A DNA stretch of 64,000 nucleotides, from NCBI GenBank assembly GCA_022482625.1, contig JAKVOU010000001.1:2218784-2282783 (forward strand), written 5' to 3'. The translations under genes and the position numbers were made by a program. Below the pieces are notes generated by a model. It was not told the origin of the DNA and did no database searches. It saw nothing but the letters and a program-made list of their open reading frames with translations. Each line of letters begins with the position of its first letter. Position 1 is the stretch's first letter. The DNA is from Spirochaetia bacterium (GTDB lineage Bacteria; Spirochaetota; Spirochaetia; Sphaerochaetales; Sphaerochaetaceae). This document shows, in pieces, positions 45,349 through 55,842 of this stretch.

Positions 45349-45363
45349 TGAGGAGGGGAAGAA

Positions 45364-45834
45364 ATGTCTAGGAGAAAAACCGCAGCAAAGCGTCCTATTT
45401 TGCCCGATGCCATCTATGGAAGTACCGTGGTGGAAAAGTTCATCTGCCGTATGATGGTAGATGGGAAGAAATCCGTCAGTACACGGATTCTGTATGATGC
45501 CATGAAAGTCTTGGGAGAAAAAACCGGCGAGAAACCGTTGGATGTATTTCTTAAGGCGATTGACAATGTGAAACCTGTCGTTGAAGTAAAGAGCCGCCGT
45601 GTCGGTGGTTCGACCTACCAAGTACCGGTCGAAATCAATGCTACCCGTGGCGAGGCACTTGCCATGAGATGGTTGATTTCTGCTGCTCGTAACCGCAATG
45701 GTCATTCAATGGGAGAAAAGCTTTCAAGTGAACTTCTTGATGCTTATGCGAATACCGGATCTGCTTTCAAAAAGAAGGAAGATACGCACCGCATGGCAGA
45801 AGCAAACAAGGCTTTTTCACATTTCCGTTGGTAG
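45364..45834 (+). CDS. rpsG: 30S ribosomal protein S7
   Basis: 156 residues; organises the 30S head and contacts E-site tRNA. Typical segments: [51 protein letters not shown] and [15 protein letters not shown] at the end. GAGGGG AAG lies before the ATG. fusA, which usually follows, is missing here; a terminator comes instead. Confidence 0.96.
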   Translation: MSRRKTAAKRPILPDAIYGSTVVEKFICRMMVDGKKSVSTRILYDAMKVLGEKTGEKPLDVFLKAIDNVKPVVEVKSRRVGGSTYQVPVEINATRGEALAMRWLISAARNRNGHSMGEKLSSELLDAYANTGSAFKKKEDTHRMAEANKAFSHFRW

Positions 45835-45854
45835 AAATTCCTATATGCAATTAT

Positions 45855-45890
45855 GGCAGCCGTCCAGAAAAAGGATAGGCTGCCTTTTTT
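45855..45890 (+). terminator. Terminator after rpsG
   Basis: GGCAGCC (45855-45861) pairs exactly with GGCTGCC (45878-45884), followed at once by seven T. It closes the transcript that began upstream of rplK or secE and separates it from tuf. Confidence 0.85.
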
Positions 45891-45976
45891 TCGCCTTGCG
45901 GGCTTGTGTCCGTACTGTTTTTGCTTTAATAAATTTTTTTAGCTAAAAATATATCAGATTTCTACTTGCTTGTGAC

Positions 45977-46005
45977 TTGACATTCTGTTTTCTTTCCAAT
46001 ATATT
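45977..46005 (+). promoter_or_regulatory. Promoter of tuf and the S10 operon
   Basis: Consensus TTGACA (45977-45982), 17-base spacer, TATATT (46000-46005). It lies after the rpsG terminator and 284 bases before the tuf start codon, leaving a long untranslated leader with no gene apparent in it. Confidence 0.8.
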
Positions 46006-46212
46006 GGTCAAAGTTCGCGTAAAAGCCAGCTAATGCTTTTATGTGCGGAGACAAAGAGCCAAACGATTGACCGTAACACGGGTATTGTATGGTTCCAGAA
46101 TGCGAGTTTTTTTCAAACTTCTGCTAAGTCGTGCTGTGAAACATCGGTTTCGACCTCTGGATTCATTACTTTCCTTTTGTATGCGGTAGTTTGCCTCTTT
46201 GACCAGGCAATG

Positions 46213-46235
46213 TATAAAGGCTTTGGGCCTTTATA
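46213..46235 (+). promoter_or_regulatory. Hairpin in the tuf leader, possible attenuator
   Basis: TATAAAGGC and GCCTTTATA form a perfect 9-bp stem with a five-base loop; a T-rich stretch (ATATTTTATTTTTTTTG) follows six bases later. The ribosome site and ATG of tuf come about 50 bases after it. It resembles a weak or regulated terminator inside the leader. Confidence 0.5.
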
Positions 46236-46288
46236 ACCACATATTTTATTTTTTTTGTGACCGTAGGTACGGCACAAGGAGGAAAGAG

Positions 46289-47479
46289 ATGGCTAAAGAG
46301 AAGTATGTAAGAAACAAGCCGCATGTTAACGTCGGGACAATTGGTCACGTTGACCACGGTAAGACTACACTCACTGCCGCAATTACACAGCACTGCGCAA
46401 GACTGTTCGGTGACAAGGCCCTTGCTTATGATGCAATTGACAATGCACCCGAAGAGAAGGCACGTGGTATTACCATCAACACCCGTCACGTCGAATACCA
46501 GTCCAAGAACAGGCACTACGCTCACGTTGACTGCCCGGGACACGCTGACTATATCAAGAACATGATTACTGGTGCAGCTCAGATGGATGGAGCTATCATC
46601 GTAGTTGCTGCTACAGATGGCGCAATGGCTCAGACCAAGGAACATCTGCTTCTTGCTCGTCAGGTCGGTGTACCTGCAATTATCGTTTTTATCAACAAGA
46701 CTGACCAGGTCGATGATCCTGAACTGATTGACCTCGTTGAAGAGGAAATGAGAGACCTCCTCAAGGAAAATGGCTTTGACGGTGACAATTGTCCTGTCAT
46801 CCGCGGTTCAGCTTATGAAGCACTTGAGCATCCTGATGATCCTGAGAAGACAAAATGCATCGACGAACTGCTTGATGCAATGGATACTTATATTCCTCTT
46901 CCGGTCCGTGATCTTGACAAGCCTTTCCTTATGCCTATTGAAGATATCTTCTCTATTTCAGGACGTGGTACTGTTGTTACCGGCCGTGTCGAACGTGGTG
47001 AAGTGCGTATCAATGATCCCGTACAGATTGTTGGTATCAAGGATACACGTGACACCGTCGTTACCGGCGTTGAGATGTTCAACAAGACTCTTGATGAAGG
47101 TGAAGCAGGTGATAACATCGGTGCACTTCTTCGTGGTGTGGACAAGAAGGATGTTGTCCGTGGACAGGTACTTGCTGCCCCGAAGAGCATCACTCCTCAC
47201 AAGAAGTTCGTAGGAACCGTCTATGTACTTGACAAGGATGAAGGTGGCCGTCATAAGCCTTTCTTCACTGGCTATCGCCCGCAGTTCTACTTCAGGACTA
47301 CTGACATAACAGGTACTGTCGAGCTTCCTGCCGACAAGCAGATGGTGCTTCCTGGTGACAATACATCCTTTACTGTTGAGTTGATCCACCCGATTGCCAT
47401 GGACAAGGGTCTCCGCTTCGCTATCCGCGAAGGTGGTAGGACTGTTGCTTCTGGCCAGGTAACTGAGATCATCGAATAG
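46289..47479 (+). CDS. tuf: Translation elongation factor Tu
   Basis: 396-residue GTPase that brings aminoacyl-tRNA to the ribosome. GTP motifs GHVDHGKT (19-26), DCPGH (81-85) and NKTD (135-138; usually NKCD) are followed by the two beta-barrel domains. An open extension back to 46199 is rejected since AAGGAGG lies 12 bases before ATG 46289. It is followed by rpsJ, and no fusA precedes it. Confidence 0.97.
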   Translation: MAKEKYVRNKPHVNVGTIGHVDHGKTTLTAAITQHCARLFGDKALAYDAIDNAPEEKARGITINTRHVEYQSKNRHYAHVDCPGHADYIKNMITGAAQMDGAIIVVAATDGAMAQTKEHLLLARQVGVPAIIVFINKTDQVDDPELIDLVEEEMRDLLKENGFDGDNCPVIRGSAYEALEHPDDPEKTKCIDELLDAMDTYIPLPVRDLDKPFLMPIEDIFSISGRGTVVTGRVERGEVRINDPVQIVGIKDTRDTVVTGVEMFNKTLDEGEAGDNIGALLRGVDKKDVVRGQVLAAPKSITPHKKFVGTVYVLDKDEGGRHKPFFTGYRPQFYFRTTDITGTVELPADKQMVLPGDNTSFTVELIHPIAMDKGLRFAIREGGRTVASGQVTEIIE

Positions 47480-47543
47480 TTTCTATCAGCGAATGTCTTG
47501 CCAGCGTGTCAATACCTGGCAAGGCCCGTTTTTTGGAGGAATA

Positions 47544-47852
47544 ATGGCTAAAGAAAGAATTCGGGTCAGATTGAGAGGATTTGATGTTGAGCTTGTAGAG
47601 CAAAGTTCAAAGGCAATCGTCCAGACAGTTGTTAAGGCCGGTGCAACCGTATCAGGTCCGGTACCTCTCCCGACTCGTATTAACAAATTTACTGTCCTGA
47701 AGTCGCCCCATGTCAATAAGAAAGCACGTGAACAGTTTGAAATGAGAACCCATAAGCGCTTGATTGACATTTTGGATCCCACGTCTAAGGTTATGGATGC
47801 CCTCATGAAGCTTGAGCTTCCCGCCGGAGTTGACGTAGAGATTAAACAGTAA
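47544..47852 (+). CDS. rpsJ: 30S ribosomal protein S10
   Basis: 102 residues; 30S head protein that also acts as NusE with NusB in rRNA antitermination. Signature [20 protein letters not shown] with the long loop is present. The ATG at 47544 is chosen because GGAGGA precedes it; the frame is open 17 codons further upstream. First gene of the S10 operon, co-transcribed with tuf. Confidence 0.96.
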   Translation: MAKERIRVRLRGFDVELVEQSSKAIVQTVVKAGATVSGPVPLPTRINKFTVLKSPHVNKKAREQFEMRTHKRLIDILDPTSKVMDALMKLELPAGVDVEIKQ

Positions 47853-47868
47853 AGAGGTGAGGTAAGAA

Positions 47869-48489
47869 ATGTTAGGGCTTATCGGCAAAAAAGTTGGAAT
47901 GACGCAGGTGTTTGATGCACAAGGCAGACTGACACCTGTGACGGTAATAAAGTTTGATGACAATGTAGTCGTCGACCAGAGGACCGAGGAGAAAAACGGC
48001 TATTCAGCCGCTGTCCTGGGTTCTGTTGACAGGAAAAAAAGTACCATCACCAAACCTTATGCGGGACAGTTCAAGGAAATCTGTGAACCCAAGCAGTACC
48101 TGATGGAGTTCCGTGGCTATGAGAAGGAAGTCAATGTCGGAGATGTGCTTGGTGTCGATGTTTTCAAGGATACGACTTTTGTTGACGTGACAGGCACTAC
48201 CAAAGGTAAAGGCTATGCCGGAGGTATGAAGCGCCATGGATTCAGCGGCGGCCGTGCAACCCACGGTTCAAAGTTCCATCGTGACATCGGTGGTACAGCA
48301 ATGTCTTCTACTCCATCTCGTACTTTCAAAGGCCATCATATGGCCGGAAGAATGGGTGGTGAAAAGAACACGGTTCAGAATCTAAGGGTCGTACGTGTGG
48401 ATGAAAAGATGCAGGTACTTATGGTCAAAGGTGCTATTCCTGGTCCCGCCCAAAGTGTTGTCATTGTGAAGAAAGCGATCAAAAAGTAG
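47869..48489 (+). CDS. rplC: 50S ribosomal protein L3
   Basis: 206 residues; an early assembly protein that reaches the peptidyl-transferase centre. It starts [20 protein letters not shown] and carries the L3 signature [16 protein letters not shown] and [25 protein letters not shown] lies before the ATG. The S10 operon order S10-L3-L4-L23-L2 is standard. Confidence 0.96.
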   Translation: MLGLIGKKVGMTQVFDAQGRLTPVTVIKFDDNVVVDQRTEEKNGYSAAVLGSVDRKKSTITKPYAGQFKEICEPKQYLMEFRGYEKEVNVGDVLGVDVFKDTTFVDVTGTTKGKGYAGGMKRHGFSGGRATHGSKFHRDIGGTAMSSTPSRTFKGHHMAGRMGGEKNTVQNLRVVRVDEKMQVLMVKGAIPGPAQSVVIVKKAIKK

Positions 48490-48502
48490 GGACGAGATAG
48501 AT

Positions 48503-49132
48503 ATGGAAACCAAAGTCTTTTCTACGGACGGTAGTGAAGTCAAGACCATCGAGCTGAACCCTTCAGTGTTCGACCGTGAAGTCTCTGATGGCTGCATCTA
48601 CTATGCCGTTAACAATGAGCTTGCAAATCGCCGTGTAGGTACAGCAAGTACAAAGACCCGTGCTGAGGTCAATTACAGCAATACTAAGCCTTTCAAGCAG
48701 AAGGGAACTGGTAATGCACGTTCTGGTGACAAGAAGTCTCCTGTACATGTCGGTGGAGGTACAATCTTCGGGCCTAGGCCTAGGGATTACAGTTACTCCA
48801 TCCCTAAGAAGATGAAACGTCTTGCAATGAAGAGTCTCCTCTCTATGGCAGTTAAAGAAGACCGCCTTGTAGTTGTTGAGAACTTTACCAGTGAGAACGG
48901 CAAGACCAAAGATCTGATTGCTATTTTGAAGAACTTCAAGTGTGACGAAAAGAGGACTGTCCTTATCATGAAGGACGATGACGCAATGTTGCGCAGAGCA
49001 GGAAGAAACATTCCTTATCTGCATATCCTTGCCTTCAACAGACTCTGTGCCAAGGAACTGCTTTACGCCCGCAAGATCTTGGTCCTGGAAGGTGCCGCAC
49101 TGAACTTGAATGACTTCTACGGTAACAAGTAA
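48503..49132 (+). CDS. rplD: 50S ribosomal protein L4
   Basis: 209 residues; its long loop (about 45-100, [20 protein letters not shown]) lines the exit tunnel. In E. coli free L4 represses the S10 operon; whether that holds here is unknown. The globular part continues [20 protein letters not shown] and ends NLNDFYGNK. Confidence 0.95.
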   Translation: METKVFSTDGSEVKTIELNPSVFDREVSDGCIYYAVNNELANRRVGTASTKTRAEVNYSNTKPFKQKGTGNARSGDKKSPVHVGGGTIFGPRPRDYSYSIPKKMKRLAMKSLLSMAVKEDRLVVVENFTSENGKTKDLIAILKNFKCDEKRTVLIMKDDDAMLRRAGRNIPYLHILAFNRLCAKELLYARKILVLEGAALNLNDFYGNK

Positions 49133-49143
49133 AGGGGACAGAA

Positions 49144-49446
49144 ATGAGAGCAGATGAAGTAATCATTGCACCTATCCTGAGTGAAAAGTCAAATTTGGCC
49201 CGTGAAAGTGCATGTAAGAAATACACTTTTGAAGTTGACCGCCGTGCCAACAAGCAGGATATCAAATCCGCAGTGGCCGAGCTCTTCAAGGTGCAAGTGA
49301 CAAAGTGTAATGTGATGAATGTCAAAGGCAAGCCTAAATATACCAGAGGCAAGGGTGGCAACACCAAGGGTGATACTGGTGCATGGAAAAAGGCTGTCGT
49401 AACCTTGGCTAAGGATGAATCCATCCAAGCCATCGAAGGCGTATAA
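49144..49446 (+). CDS. rplW: 50S ribosomal protein L23
   Basis: 100 residues; sits at the tunnel exit and is the docking point of trigger factor and SRP. It shows IIAPILSEKS, YTFEVDRRANKQDIKSAV and the basic loop KGKPKYTRGKGG. Ribosome site GGGGAC lies just before the ATG. Confidence 0.95.
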   Translation: MRADEVIIAPILSEKSNLARESACKKYTFEVDRRANKQDIKSAVAELFKVQVTKCNVMNVKGKPKYTRGKGGNTKGDTGAWKKAVVTLAKDESIQAIEGV

Positions 49447-49460
49447 GGAGAATGTGAAAA

Positions 49461-50285
49461 ATGGCATTAAAAACTTATAAGCCCAATACTCCAGGTCTTC
49501 GTCAGCGGGCTACTTTGTCCTTCGATGAATTGACTACGAATCGACCTGAGAAATCCCTTACTGTCAGTCTTAATAAGAAGGCTGGTCGTGATTCATTTGG
49601 TCGTATCAGTGTACGCCGTAGAGGCGGTGGCCATAAGCGTGCATATCGTATCATTGATTTCAGGCGCGACAAGTATGGAATCTCCGGGACAGTCAAGACT
49701 CTTGAATATGATCCGAACCGCAGTGCGAACATTGCCTTGGTGTTTTATGCAGATGGTGAGAAACGCTATATGCTTGCACCGAAGGGAATCTCTGTAGGTG
49801 ATAAGATCATAAGCGGACCAGATGTTCCTGTGTCTGTGGGCAATGCTCTTCCGTTGAAGAATATCCCGCTGGGCATGAGTGTTTTCAATATCGAACTGAA
49901 CCTTGGCCGTGGAGGTCAGCTTGTCCGCAGTGCCGGATTGAGTGCCTCGATTGTTGCAAAGTCAGGAGATTACGTAACGGTCAGATTGCCTTCCGGCGAA
50001 ATGCGTCTTGTCTTCGGCGAGTGCTACGCTACGATCGGGCAGCTTGGCAATGAGGATCACATGAATGTCAGCCTGGGCAAAGCCGGTGCAAGCCGCCATC
50101 TTGGGCGCAGACCGAAAGTCCGTGGTGTTGCCATGAATCCTGTCGACCATCCGCATGGTGGTGGTGAAGGTAAGACCAGTACTGGTCGTGCGCCTGTATC
50201 CCCGACCGGCAAGTTGGCCAAGGGTGGCAAGACTCGTGCCAAGAAGAAGCCTTCGAATAGATTTATCGTCAAGAAGCGGAAGTAG
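49461..50285 (+). CDS. rplB: 50S ribosomal protein L2
   Basis: 274 residues; needed for subunit joining and peptide-bond formation. The RNA-binding core and the C-terminal catalytic-loop region [16 protein letters not shown] with the conserved His are present, ending in a basic tail. AAGGAGA precedes the ATG. Confidence 0.97.
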   Translation: MALKTYKPNTPGLRQRATLSFDELTTNRPEKSLTVSLNKKAGRDSFGRISVRRRGGGHKRAYRIIDFRRDKYGISGTVKTLEYDPNRSANIALVFYADGEKRYMLAPKGISVGDKIISGPDVPVSVGNALPLKNIPLGMSVFNIELNLGRGGQLVRSAGLSASIVAKSGDYVTVRLPSGEMRLVFGECYATIGQLGNEDHMNVSLGKAGASRHLGRRPKVRGVAMNPVDHPHGGGEGKTSTGRAPVSPTGKLAKGGKTRAKKKPSNRFIVKKRK

Positions 50286-50294
50286 GAGTATAAA

Positions 50295-50570
50295 GTGGCA
50301 AGATCAATTAAAAAAGGCCCTTTTGTTGAAGAAAAGCTCTTGAAAAGGGTAAATGCGGCTAAAAAGGCTGACAAGGGCGTAATGGTCAAGACGTACTCTC
50401 GTTCTTCGATGATTATCCCTGAGATGGTTGGATTGACGATTTCCGTATATAACGGAAAAACGTGGATTCCTGTGTATGTAACTGAAAATCTGGTCGGGCA
50501 TAAGCTCGGTGAATTCGCACCTACCAGGATTTTCCGTGGTCATACCGCTACCGATAAGAAAGGTAGGTAA
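50295..50570 (+). CDS. rpsS: 30S ribosomal protein S19
   Basis: 91 residues; 30S head protein partnered with S13. It starts with a rare GTG (AGGAGTATAAAGTG) giving [19 protein letters not shown], and carries the family signature [18 protein letters not shown] and [11 protein letters not shown]. Confidence 0.96.
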   Translation: MARSIKKGPFVEEKLLKRVNAAKKADKGVMVKTYSRSSMIIPEMVGLTISVYNGKTWIPVYVTENLVGHKLGEFAPTRIFRGHTATDKKGR

Positions 50571-50573
50571 GAT

Positions 50574-50936
50574 ATGGAAAACAAACAAGGTTATAGAGCA
50601 GTCGCCAAGTATCTGCTGATTTCTCCCAGTAAGGTCCGTCCTGTTGCGAATCTTGTGAGGGGTAAGTCATACAAGGAGGCTGAGGGTATCCTGAGGGCAA
50701 TGCCTCAGAAAGGTGCCCGTTTGCTCCTTAAAGTGCTCAACAGTGCCGGAGCAAACGCCATGGATGTCAACAGCAAGCTCGGAGAGGAAGATTTATATGT
50801 CTCCACCGTCTTTATTGATGACGGTCCACGGATGAAGAGAGTTTGGCCCAGATCCCATGGAAGACGTGATATTCTTTTAAAGAGAATGTCTCATATTACT
50901 GTCGTCGTTGACGAAAAAGCAAGGTTGGGGGAATAA
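50574..50936 (+). CDS. rplV: 50S ribosomal protein L22
   Basis: 120 residues; its long beta-hairpin (about 80-105, DDGPRMKRVWPRSHGR) reaches the tunnel near the macrolide site. The core shows ISPSKVRPVANLVRGKSYKE. It begins three bases after rpsS and abuts rpsC directly. Confidence 0.96.
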   Translation: MENKQGYRAVAKYLLISPSKVRPVANLVRGKSYKEAEGILRAMPQKGARLLLKVLNSAGANAMDVNSKLGEEDLYVSTVFIDDGPRMKRVWPRSHGRRDILLKRMSHITVVVDEKARLGE

Positions 50937-51647
50937 ATGGGCCAGAAAGTTAATCCAATTGGACTCCGTCTTGGGGTCAATAAGACTTGGAAATCCAAGT
51001 GGTATGTGGATCCTCGCGATTATGTCGATACCCTCCATGAGGACCTTAAGCTGCGCAGGACTCTTCTGGGATGTCCTGAAGTCCAGGGCGCAGAGATTGC
51101 CGATGTGGAAATCATCAGGAAGCCTCAGCGGGTAACCATCGTGATTACTACCAGCAGACCGGGAATCATCATCGGCTCAAAAGGTGCTAACGTCGAAAAG
51201 CTGGGTGCACGGTTGCAGAAACTTTCTGAGAAAAAGGTCCAGATCAAGATTAAGGAAATCAAGAAACCTGAGGCCAATGCTCAGCTTATTGCTGCAAATG
51301 TTGCAAGACAGCTGGTTGCTCGTGGATCGTTCCGCCGGGCCATGAAGATGGCAGTTGCAAAAGCAATGCAGAGCGGAGCCCAGGGTGTGAAGATCAGGTG
51401 CTCAGGTCGTCTTGGCGGTGCTGAAATCGCAAGGACGGAATGGATGAAGGAAGGGCGCGTTCCTTTGCATACGCTTCGTTCTGACATTGACTATGGTTTC
51501 TGTGCAGCACACACTTCCTTCGGTGCCATTGGTGTCAAGGTGTGGGTTTTCAACGGTGAGATCTATGAGCATGCCAAGAAGGACGATGCAGGAGGGCTTG
51601 TTCGCAAACCTTCAAAGCGTGAATATGACGCTGAAGTAAGGAGTTAA
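50937..51647 (+). CDS. rpsC: 30S ribosomal protein S3
   Basis: 236 residues; part of the mRNA entry helicase. It starts [20 protein letters not shown], has the KH motif region [20 protein letters not shown] and the C-terminal signature [20 protein letters not shown]. No gap separates it from rplV (start at the base after the stop). Confidence 0.97.
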   Translation: MGQKVNPIGLRLGVNKTWKSKWYVDPRDYVDTLHEDLKLRRTLLGCPEVQGAEIADVEIIRKPQRVTIVITTSRPGIIIGSKGANVEKLGARLQKLSEKKVQIKIKEIKKPEANAQLIAANVARQLVARGSFRRAMKMAVAKAMQSGAQGVKIRCSGRLGGAEIARTEWMKEGRVPLHTLRSDIDYGFCAAHTSFGAIGVKVWVFNGEIYEHAKKDDAGGLVRKPSKREYDAEVRS

Positions 51648-51649
51648 GT

Positions 51650-52066
51650 ATGCTTAGTCCGAAGAGAGTAATTCATAGAAAGAGACAAAGAGGCAAAAGG
51701 GACGGTGTTGCTCATCGCGGCAATACTCTTGCCTTCGGTGAATATGGCCTTATGGCTCTTGAACCGAGATGGATCACCAATCGTCAGATTGAGGCTTCCC
51801 GTATTGCCATGACACGTCACATCAAACGTGGCGGCAAGGTATGGATCAGGATCTTCCCCGATATGCCATATACCAAGAAGCCTGCTGAAACAAGACAGGG
51901 AAATGGTAAAGGTAATCCAGAAGGATGGGTGGCAGTCGTAAAGAAAGGTGCCATTATGTTTGAGATGGGTGGTGTCGAAGCAGATTTGGCCAAGGAAGCA
52001 TTGACGCTTGCAGCGGCTAAACTTCCGATCAAGACCAAGATCGTCGTCAGAAGGGAAATGGAGTAG
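51650..52066 (+). CDS. rplP: 50S ribosomal protein L16
   Basis: 138 residues; near the A-site tRNA elbow. It starts [20 protein letters not shown] and has [21 protein letters not shown]-type blocks and [20 protein letters not shown] with the usual modified-Arg/His surroundings. Two bases after rpsC. Confidence 0.96.
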   Translation: MLSPKRVIHRKRQRGKRDGVAHRGNTLAFGEYGLMALEPRWITNRQIEASRIAMTRHIKRGGKVWIRIFPDMPYTKKPAETRQGNGKGNPEGWVAVVKKGAIMFEMGGVEADLAKEALTLAAAKLPIKTKIVVRREME

Positions 52067-52069
52067 ACA

Positions 52070-52276
52070 ATGAAAAATTCATTCAATGACCTTACTTTGG
52101 AAGAGATGATTGCAAAGCGTGACGAACTTCGACAGCAGTATTTGAAGATTCGCATGGATCGGGTTCTTGGTCATATTGACAATCCCCTTTCCATACGGAC
52201 GACGAAGAGGCAGATTGCTCGCCTCAATACGCTCATCCACGAATATGCCCTTGGCATTCGCAAGACGGCTAACTGA
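52070..52276 (+). CDS. rpmC: 50S ribosomal protein L29
   Basis: 68-residue two-helix protein at the tunnel exit next to L23. [20 protein letters not shown] and [20 protein letters not shown] are typical. Three bases after rplP. Confidence 0.94.
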   Translation: MKNSFNDLTLEEMIAKRDELRQQYLKIRMDRVLGHIDNPLSIRTTKRQIARLNTLIHEYALGIRKTAN

Positions 52277-52293
52277 GAGAGGCACGACGTAAG

Positions 52294-52545
52294 ATGGAAG
52301 TTAACAAGAAAGCTTTTACAGGAAAGGTTGTCAGTGACAAGATGGACAAGACTATCGTCGTAGCCATCAATACAAGAAGCTTGCATCCTTTGTATAAGAA
52401 GTATGTGACCAAAACCAAGAAGGTGAAGGCCCATGACGAACATAATGATGCCCATATCGGGGATACGGTCCGTGTCGTCGAATGCCGTCATTACAGCAAG
52501 GACAAGTGCTGGCGCCTCACCAAGATCGTCGAGCGCGCTCGGTAA
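52294..52545 (+). CDS. rpsQ: 30S ribosomal protein S17
   Basis: 83-residue primary 16S-binding protein of OB fold. [20 protein letters not shown] and [20 protein letters not shown] are the family segments; C-terminal [11 protein letters not shown] completes it. Confidence 0.95.
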   Translation: MEVNKKAFTGKVVSDKMDKTIVVAINTRSLHPLYKKYVTKTKKVKAHDEHNDAHIGDTVRVVECRHYSKDKCWRLTKIVERAR

Positions 52546-52560
52546 GCAAGGAGAGACGTC

Positions 52561-52926
52561 ATGGTACAGATGCAGAGTTATTTGAACGTTGCTGACAACA
52601 GCGGCGCCAAACGTGTCCAGATCATCAAAGTTCTGGGCGGTAGCCATAGGTATGTTGCCAGTGTCGGTGATGTGGTTGTGGTTGCAGTGAAGACTGTCGT
52701 TCCGAACGGCGCCATTAAAAAAGGTGAAGTTCTCAAGGCAGTGATCGTGCGTACGAAAAAGGAATACCGAAGACCTGACGGTACCTATATCAGGTTCGAT
52801 GACAATGCTTGCGTTATCATTGATGCCAACAATAACCCGCGCGGCAAGCGTATCTTTGGGCCAGTTGCTCGTGAATTGAGAAGTGGCTATATGAAGATTG
52901 TTTCCCTCGCGCCGGAAGTGTTGTAG
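52561..52926 (+). CDS. rplN: 50S ribosomal protein L14
   Basis: 121 residues, at the subunit interface and target of RsfS. It starts [20 protein letters not shown] and has the conserved [20 protein letters not shown] and [21 protein letters not shown] precedes the ATG. Begins the spc portion. Confidence 0.97.
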   Translation: MVQMQSYLNVADNSGAKRVQIIKVLGGSHRYVASVGDVVVVAVKTVVPNGAIKKGEVLKAVIVRTKKEYRRPDGTYIRFDDNACVIIDANNNPRGKRIFGPVARELRSGYMKIVSLAPEVL

Positions 52927-52937
52927 GAGAAGAGGCT

Positions 52938-53240
52938 ATGAAGCTGAAAAAGAATGACACTGTGAAGGTCATTGCCGGGAAAGACAAGGGCTTTGTCGGG
53001 AAGATCATCAAAGTGGATCCCAAGAAGGAAAGGGTCATTGTCCAGGGTGCAAATATGGTCAAGAAGACCGTAAAAAAGCGCTCTCCGCAGGATCAAGGCG
53101 GGATTATTGACATTGAAGCTCCGATCCATGTTTCCAACGTTGCGCTTGTTTCCAACGGAAAGGTCAGCAGGATTGGTTATAAGTTCGACGAAAGCGGTAA
53201 GAAAATCCGTTATGCAAAGAAGACTGGGGAAGTGCTCTAA
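52938..53240 (+). CDS. rplX: 50S ribosomal protein L24
   Basis: 100 residues; assembly initiator near the tunnel exit. The KOW motif [20 protein letters not shown] opens it, and [10 protein letters not shown] is the second family block. It overlaps rplE by one base (TAATG), a coupled pair. Confidence 0.95.
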   Translation: MKLKKNDTVKVIAGKDKGFVGKIIKVDPKKERVIVQGANMVKKTVKKRSPQDQGGIIDIEAPIHVSNVALVSNGKVSRIGYKFDESGKKIRYAKKTGEVL

Positions 53241-53794
53241 TGGAAGAAAAGTTTGTACCTAATTTCAAAAGGAAGTACGATGAGGAAGTAAAAGACCAGC
53301 TTTTCAAGCAATTCGGTTATTCCTCAGTCATGCAGATTCCAAAACTTGAAAAAATTACTGTCAGTGTTGGTGTCGGAGAGGCCGTTACAAACAAAAAACT
53401 GTTGGATGCAGCAGTCAAGGAACTTGAACAGATTACTGGTCAGCATGTACTCAAGACAAAGGCTAGGCAATCTATTGCGAATTTCAAGATTCGTGCCGGT
53501 CAGGAAATCGGAGCTATGGTTACGCTTCGTAATGACAATATGTGGTTTTTCTTGGAAAGATTGATTTGCATCGCACTGCCTCGTGTCAAGGATTTCAGAG
53601 GGGTCAAACCGCATGCCTTTGATGGTCATGGAAACTATTCCCTGGGCATTACCGAGCAGATTATTTTTCCTGAAATTGACTTCGATAAGATTGAACGTAT
53701 CAGTGGCCTGAACATTGCAATCGTCACGACGGCCAAGACCGATGAAGAAGGGTTTGCCTTGCTCAAGTTGCTTGGCATGCCGTTCGCAAAGTAA
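53240..53794 (+). CDS. rplE: 50S ribosomal protein L5
   Basis: 184 residues; binds 5S rRNA and contacts P-site tRNA. Segments [37 protein letters not shown] and [19 protein letters not shown] are typical. It must serve both the standard and the divergent 5S RNA of this genome. Confidence 0.96.
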   Translation: MEEKFVPNFKRKYDEEVKDQLFKQFGYSSVMQIPKLEKITVSVGVGEAVTNKKLLDAAVKELEQITGQHVLKTKARQSIANFKIRAGQEIGAMVTLRNDNMWFFLERLICIALPRVKDFRGVKPHAFDGHGNYSLGITEQIIFPEIDFDKIERISGLNIAIVTTAKTDEEGFALLKLLGMPFAK

Positions 53795-53805
53795 GAGGAT
53801 ATAAG

Positions 53806-53991
53806 ATGGCTAAGAAATCATTGATTGTTAAGGCTAACAGAGACCCTAAGTTCAGTACGAGAAAAGTAAATCGTTGCAAGATTTGTGGAAGGCCTCATGG
53901 ATATATGCGCAAGTTCGGTATGTGCAGGATCTGCTTCCGTAATCTTGCCAGTGACGGCCAGATTCCTGGCGTGACGAAGTCAAGTTGGTAG
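53806..53991 (+). CDS. rpsZ: 30S ribosomal protein S14, zinc-binding type
   Basis: 61 residues with the four-cysteine zinc site CKICGRP and CRICFRNLA (C-x2-C, x12, C-x2-C), the short S14 type Z. It starts [20 protein letters not shown] and ends GVTKSSW. AGAGGA precedes the ATG. Confidence 0.96.
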   Translation: MAKKSLIVKANRDPKFSTRKVNRCKICGRPHGYMRKFGMCRICFRNLASDGQIPGVTKSSW

Positions 53992-54001
53992 GAGAAGTAA
54001 A

Positions 54002-54400
54002 ATGGCTGTAAGTGATCCAATTGCAGATATGCTGACTAAAATCAGGAATGCTAGTCGGGCTAAGCATGAGAAAGTAGATATCAGTACTTCCAAAATGAAG
54101 CTCCAGATTGTGAAAATCCTGAAGAATGAAGGCTATATAAAAAATTTCAAGAAAGTTTCCAAGGATGGTTTTTCCTTTGTACGTATCTTCTTGAAGTATG
54201 ATGAGAAACAGGGTCCTGTGTTGCATGATATCCAGCGTGTTTCTACGCCTGGGCGTCGTGTATACAGTGGATACCGCAGAATGCCAAGGGTCTTCAACGG
54301 CCATGGTGTGTTGGTCGTTTCGACCTCAGTCGGTGTCATTACAGGAAAGAGTGCCAGTGAACAGAAGGTCGGCGGTGAGCTGATCTGCACTGTATGGTAA
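54002..54400 (+). CDS. rpsH: 30S ribosomal protein S8
   Basis: 132 residues; central 16S binder and, in E. coli, repressor of the spc operon. [20 protein letters not shown] begins it, and [20 protein letters not shown] with CTVW at the end is the signature. Confidence 0.96.
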   Translation: MAVSDPIADMLTKIRNASRAKHEKVDISTSKMKLQIVKILKNEGYIKNFKKVSKDGFSFVRIFLKYDEKQGPVLHDIQRVSTPGRRVYSGYRRMPRVFNGHGVLVVSTSVGVITGKSASEQKVGGELICTVW

Positions 54401-54411
54401 GGTGGTGAAGT

Positions 54412-54948
54412 ATGTCACGTATTGGTAAAATGCCTGTTGCCATTCCGGCAGGGGTTAAAGTAGCTGTGGCGGATGGCCTTGTGACTGTAGAGGGACCGAA
54501 AGGCAAGCTCTCACAGACCTATCGCCCTGAAGTCACCATTGAAGCCAAGGATAAGGAAGTTTTGGTAACATTTGATGGAGAATCAAAAGTAGCCAATAGC
54601 TACCAGGGACTTTATAGACAGTTGATCCATAATATGGTCATCGGTGTTTCCGAAGGTTTTTCCAAGACTTTGCTAATCAACGGCGTGGGTTACCGTGCCG
54701 AGGTAAAAGGAAAAGTCCTGACTCTTAATCTTGGATATTCGACTGTCATTGAGTTCATTATCCCACAGGGTATTACGATGGAATGTGAAAATCCTGGCAA
54801 GATAAAGGTTTCTGGAATTGACAAGCAGCTTGTGGGTCAGACAGCTGCTGAAATCCGTTCTCTCAGAAGTCCTGAACCCTACAAGGGCAAGGGCATCAAA
54901 TATGAGGATGAAGTCATTCGCAGAAAGGTCGGTAAGTCAGGTAAGTAA
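54412..54948 (+). CDS. rplF: 50S ribosomal protein L6
   Basis: 178 residues in two similar domains near the sarcin-ricin loop. [40 protein letters not shown] and the C-terminal [20 protein letters not shown] are typical. GGTGG precedes the ATG. Confidence 0.96.
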   Translation: MSRIGKMPVAIPAGVKVAVADGLVTVEGPKGKLSQTYRPEVTIEAKDKEVLVTFDGESKVANSYQGLYRQLIHNMVIGVSEGFSKTLLINGVGYRAEVKGKVLTLNLGYSTVIEFIIPQGITMECENPGKIKVSGIDKQLVGQTAAEIRSLRSPEPYKGKGIKYEDEVIRRKVGKSGK

Positions 54949-54964
54949 ACGGTAGGTATAAGAG

Positions 54965-55324
54965 ATGGATAAAGTAATTGATAAGAGAAGAAGGCATCTG
55001 AGAAGAAAACTTCATATCAGAAAACACCTCTCGGGTACTGCCAGCAGGCCGAGGTTGACTGTTTTTCGTAGCAATCGACACATGTATGTCCAAGTGATTG
55101 ATGATGTGGCAGGTGTTACCCTTGTTTCTGCAAACACTGTCGAGGCTGAGCTCAGTGAACTGAAGAACACTGTTGACGACGCTGCGAAGCTGGGAGAAGT
55201 CGCTGGTAAGAGGATGATCGAGAAAAACATTACGACATGTGTGTTTGATAGAAACGGCTACCTCTATCATGGCATCGTAAAGAGTATTGCTGATGGCGCT
55301 CGTAGCGCCGGCGTAAAATTCTAG
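54965..55324 (+). CDS. rplR: 50S ribosomal protein L18
   Basis: 119 residues; partner of L5 on 5S rRNA. A basic N-terminus (RRRHLRRKLHIRKHLSGTAS) precedes RPRLTVFRSNRHMYVQVIDD and the C-terminal FDRNGYLYHGIVKSIADGAR. Confidence 0.96.
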   Translation: MDKVIDKRRRHLRRKLHIRKHLSGTASRPRLTVFRSNRHMYVQVIDDVAGVTLVSANTVEAELSELKNTVDDAAKLGEVAGKRMIEKNITTCVFDRNGYLYHGIVKSIADGARSAGVKF

Positions 55325-55333
55325 GGGGATACC

Positions 55334-55840
55334 GTGGAAAGATCCAAAAAAGATGACAAGAACGATGGGTACGTCGAGAAGCTGATCAAGCTCAACCGTG
55401 TTGCCAAGGTAGTCAAAGGTGGTAGAAGGTATTCTTTTTCCGCATTGGTCGTCGTTGGTGACTCAAAGGGCAAGGTAGGCTATGGTTTCGGCAAGGCAAA
55501 TGATGTTTCAGATGCTATCCGCAAAGCGGTTGACCGAGCCAAGGGCAGTCTGATTGAGATTCCGATGAAGAATGGTACGGTTCCGCATGAGAGCCTAGGT
55601 AATTTCAAGAGCGCGAGCGTATTGATTAAGCCTGCAGTTCCTGGTACTGGTGTAATTGCCGGTGGCGCAGTCAGGGCTATTTGCGATGCAGCTGGTATTA
55701 CGGATATCCTTGGCAAGTCCTTGGGTTCAAAGAATACCATCAACACCGTAAAGGCTGCTTTTGATGCATTTGAACATTTGTTCAATGCCCGTGAAATAGC
55801 AAAGAACAGAGGTAAGTCTCTGAGTGAGATGTGGGGTTGA
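55334..55840 (+). CDS. rpsE: 30S ribosomal protein S5
   Basis: 168 residues; ribosomal accuracy protein. It starts with GTG (GGGGGATACCGTG). The S5 N-domain KLIKLNRVAKVVKGGRRYSF and the C-domain VPGTGVIAGGAVRAICDAAG are plain. Stop and rpmD start are two bases apart. Confidence 0.96.
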   Translation: MERSKKDDKNDGYVEKLIKLNRVAKVVKGGRRYSFSALVVVGDSKGKVGYGFGKANDVSDAIRKAVDRAKGSLIEIPMKNGTVPHESLGNFKSASVLIKPAVPGTGVIAGGAVRAICDAAGITDILGKSLGSKNTINTVKAAFDAFEHLFNAREIAKNRGKSLSEMWG

Positions 55841-55842
55841 GT

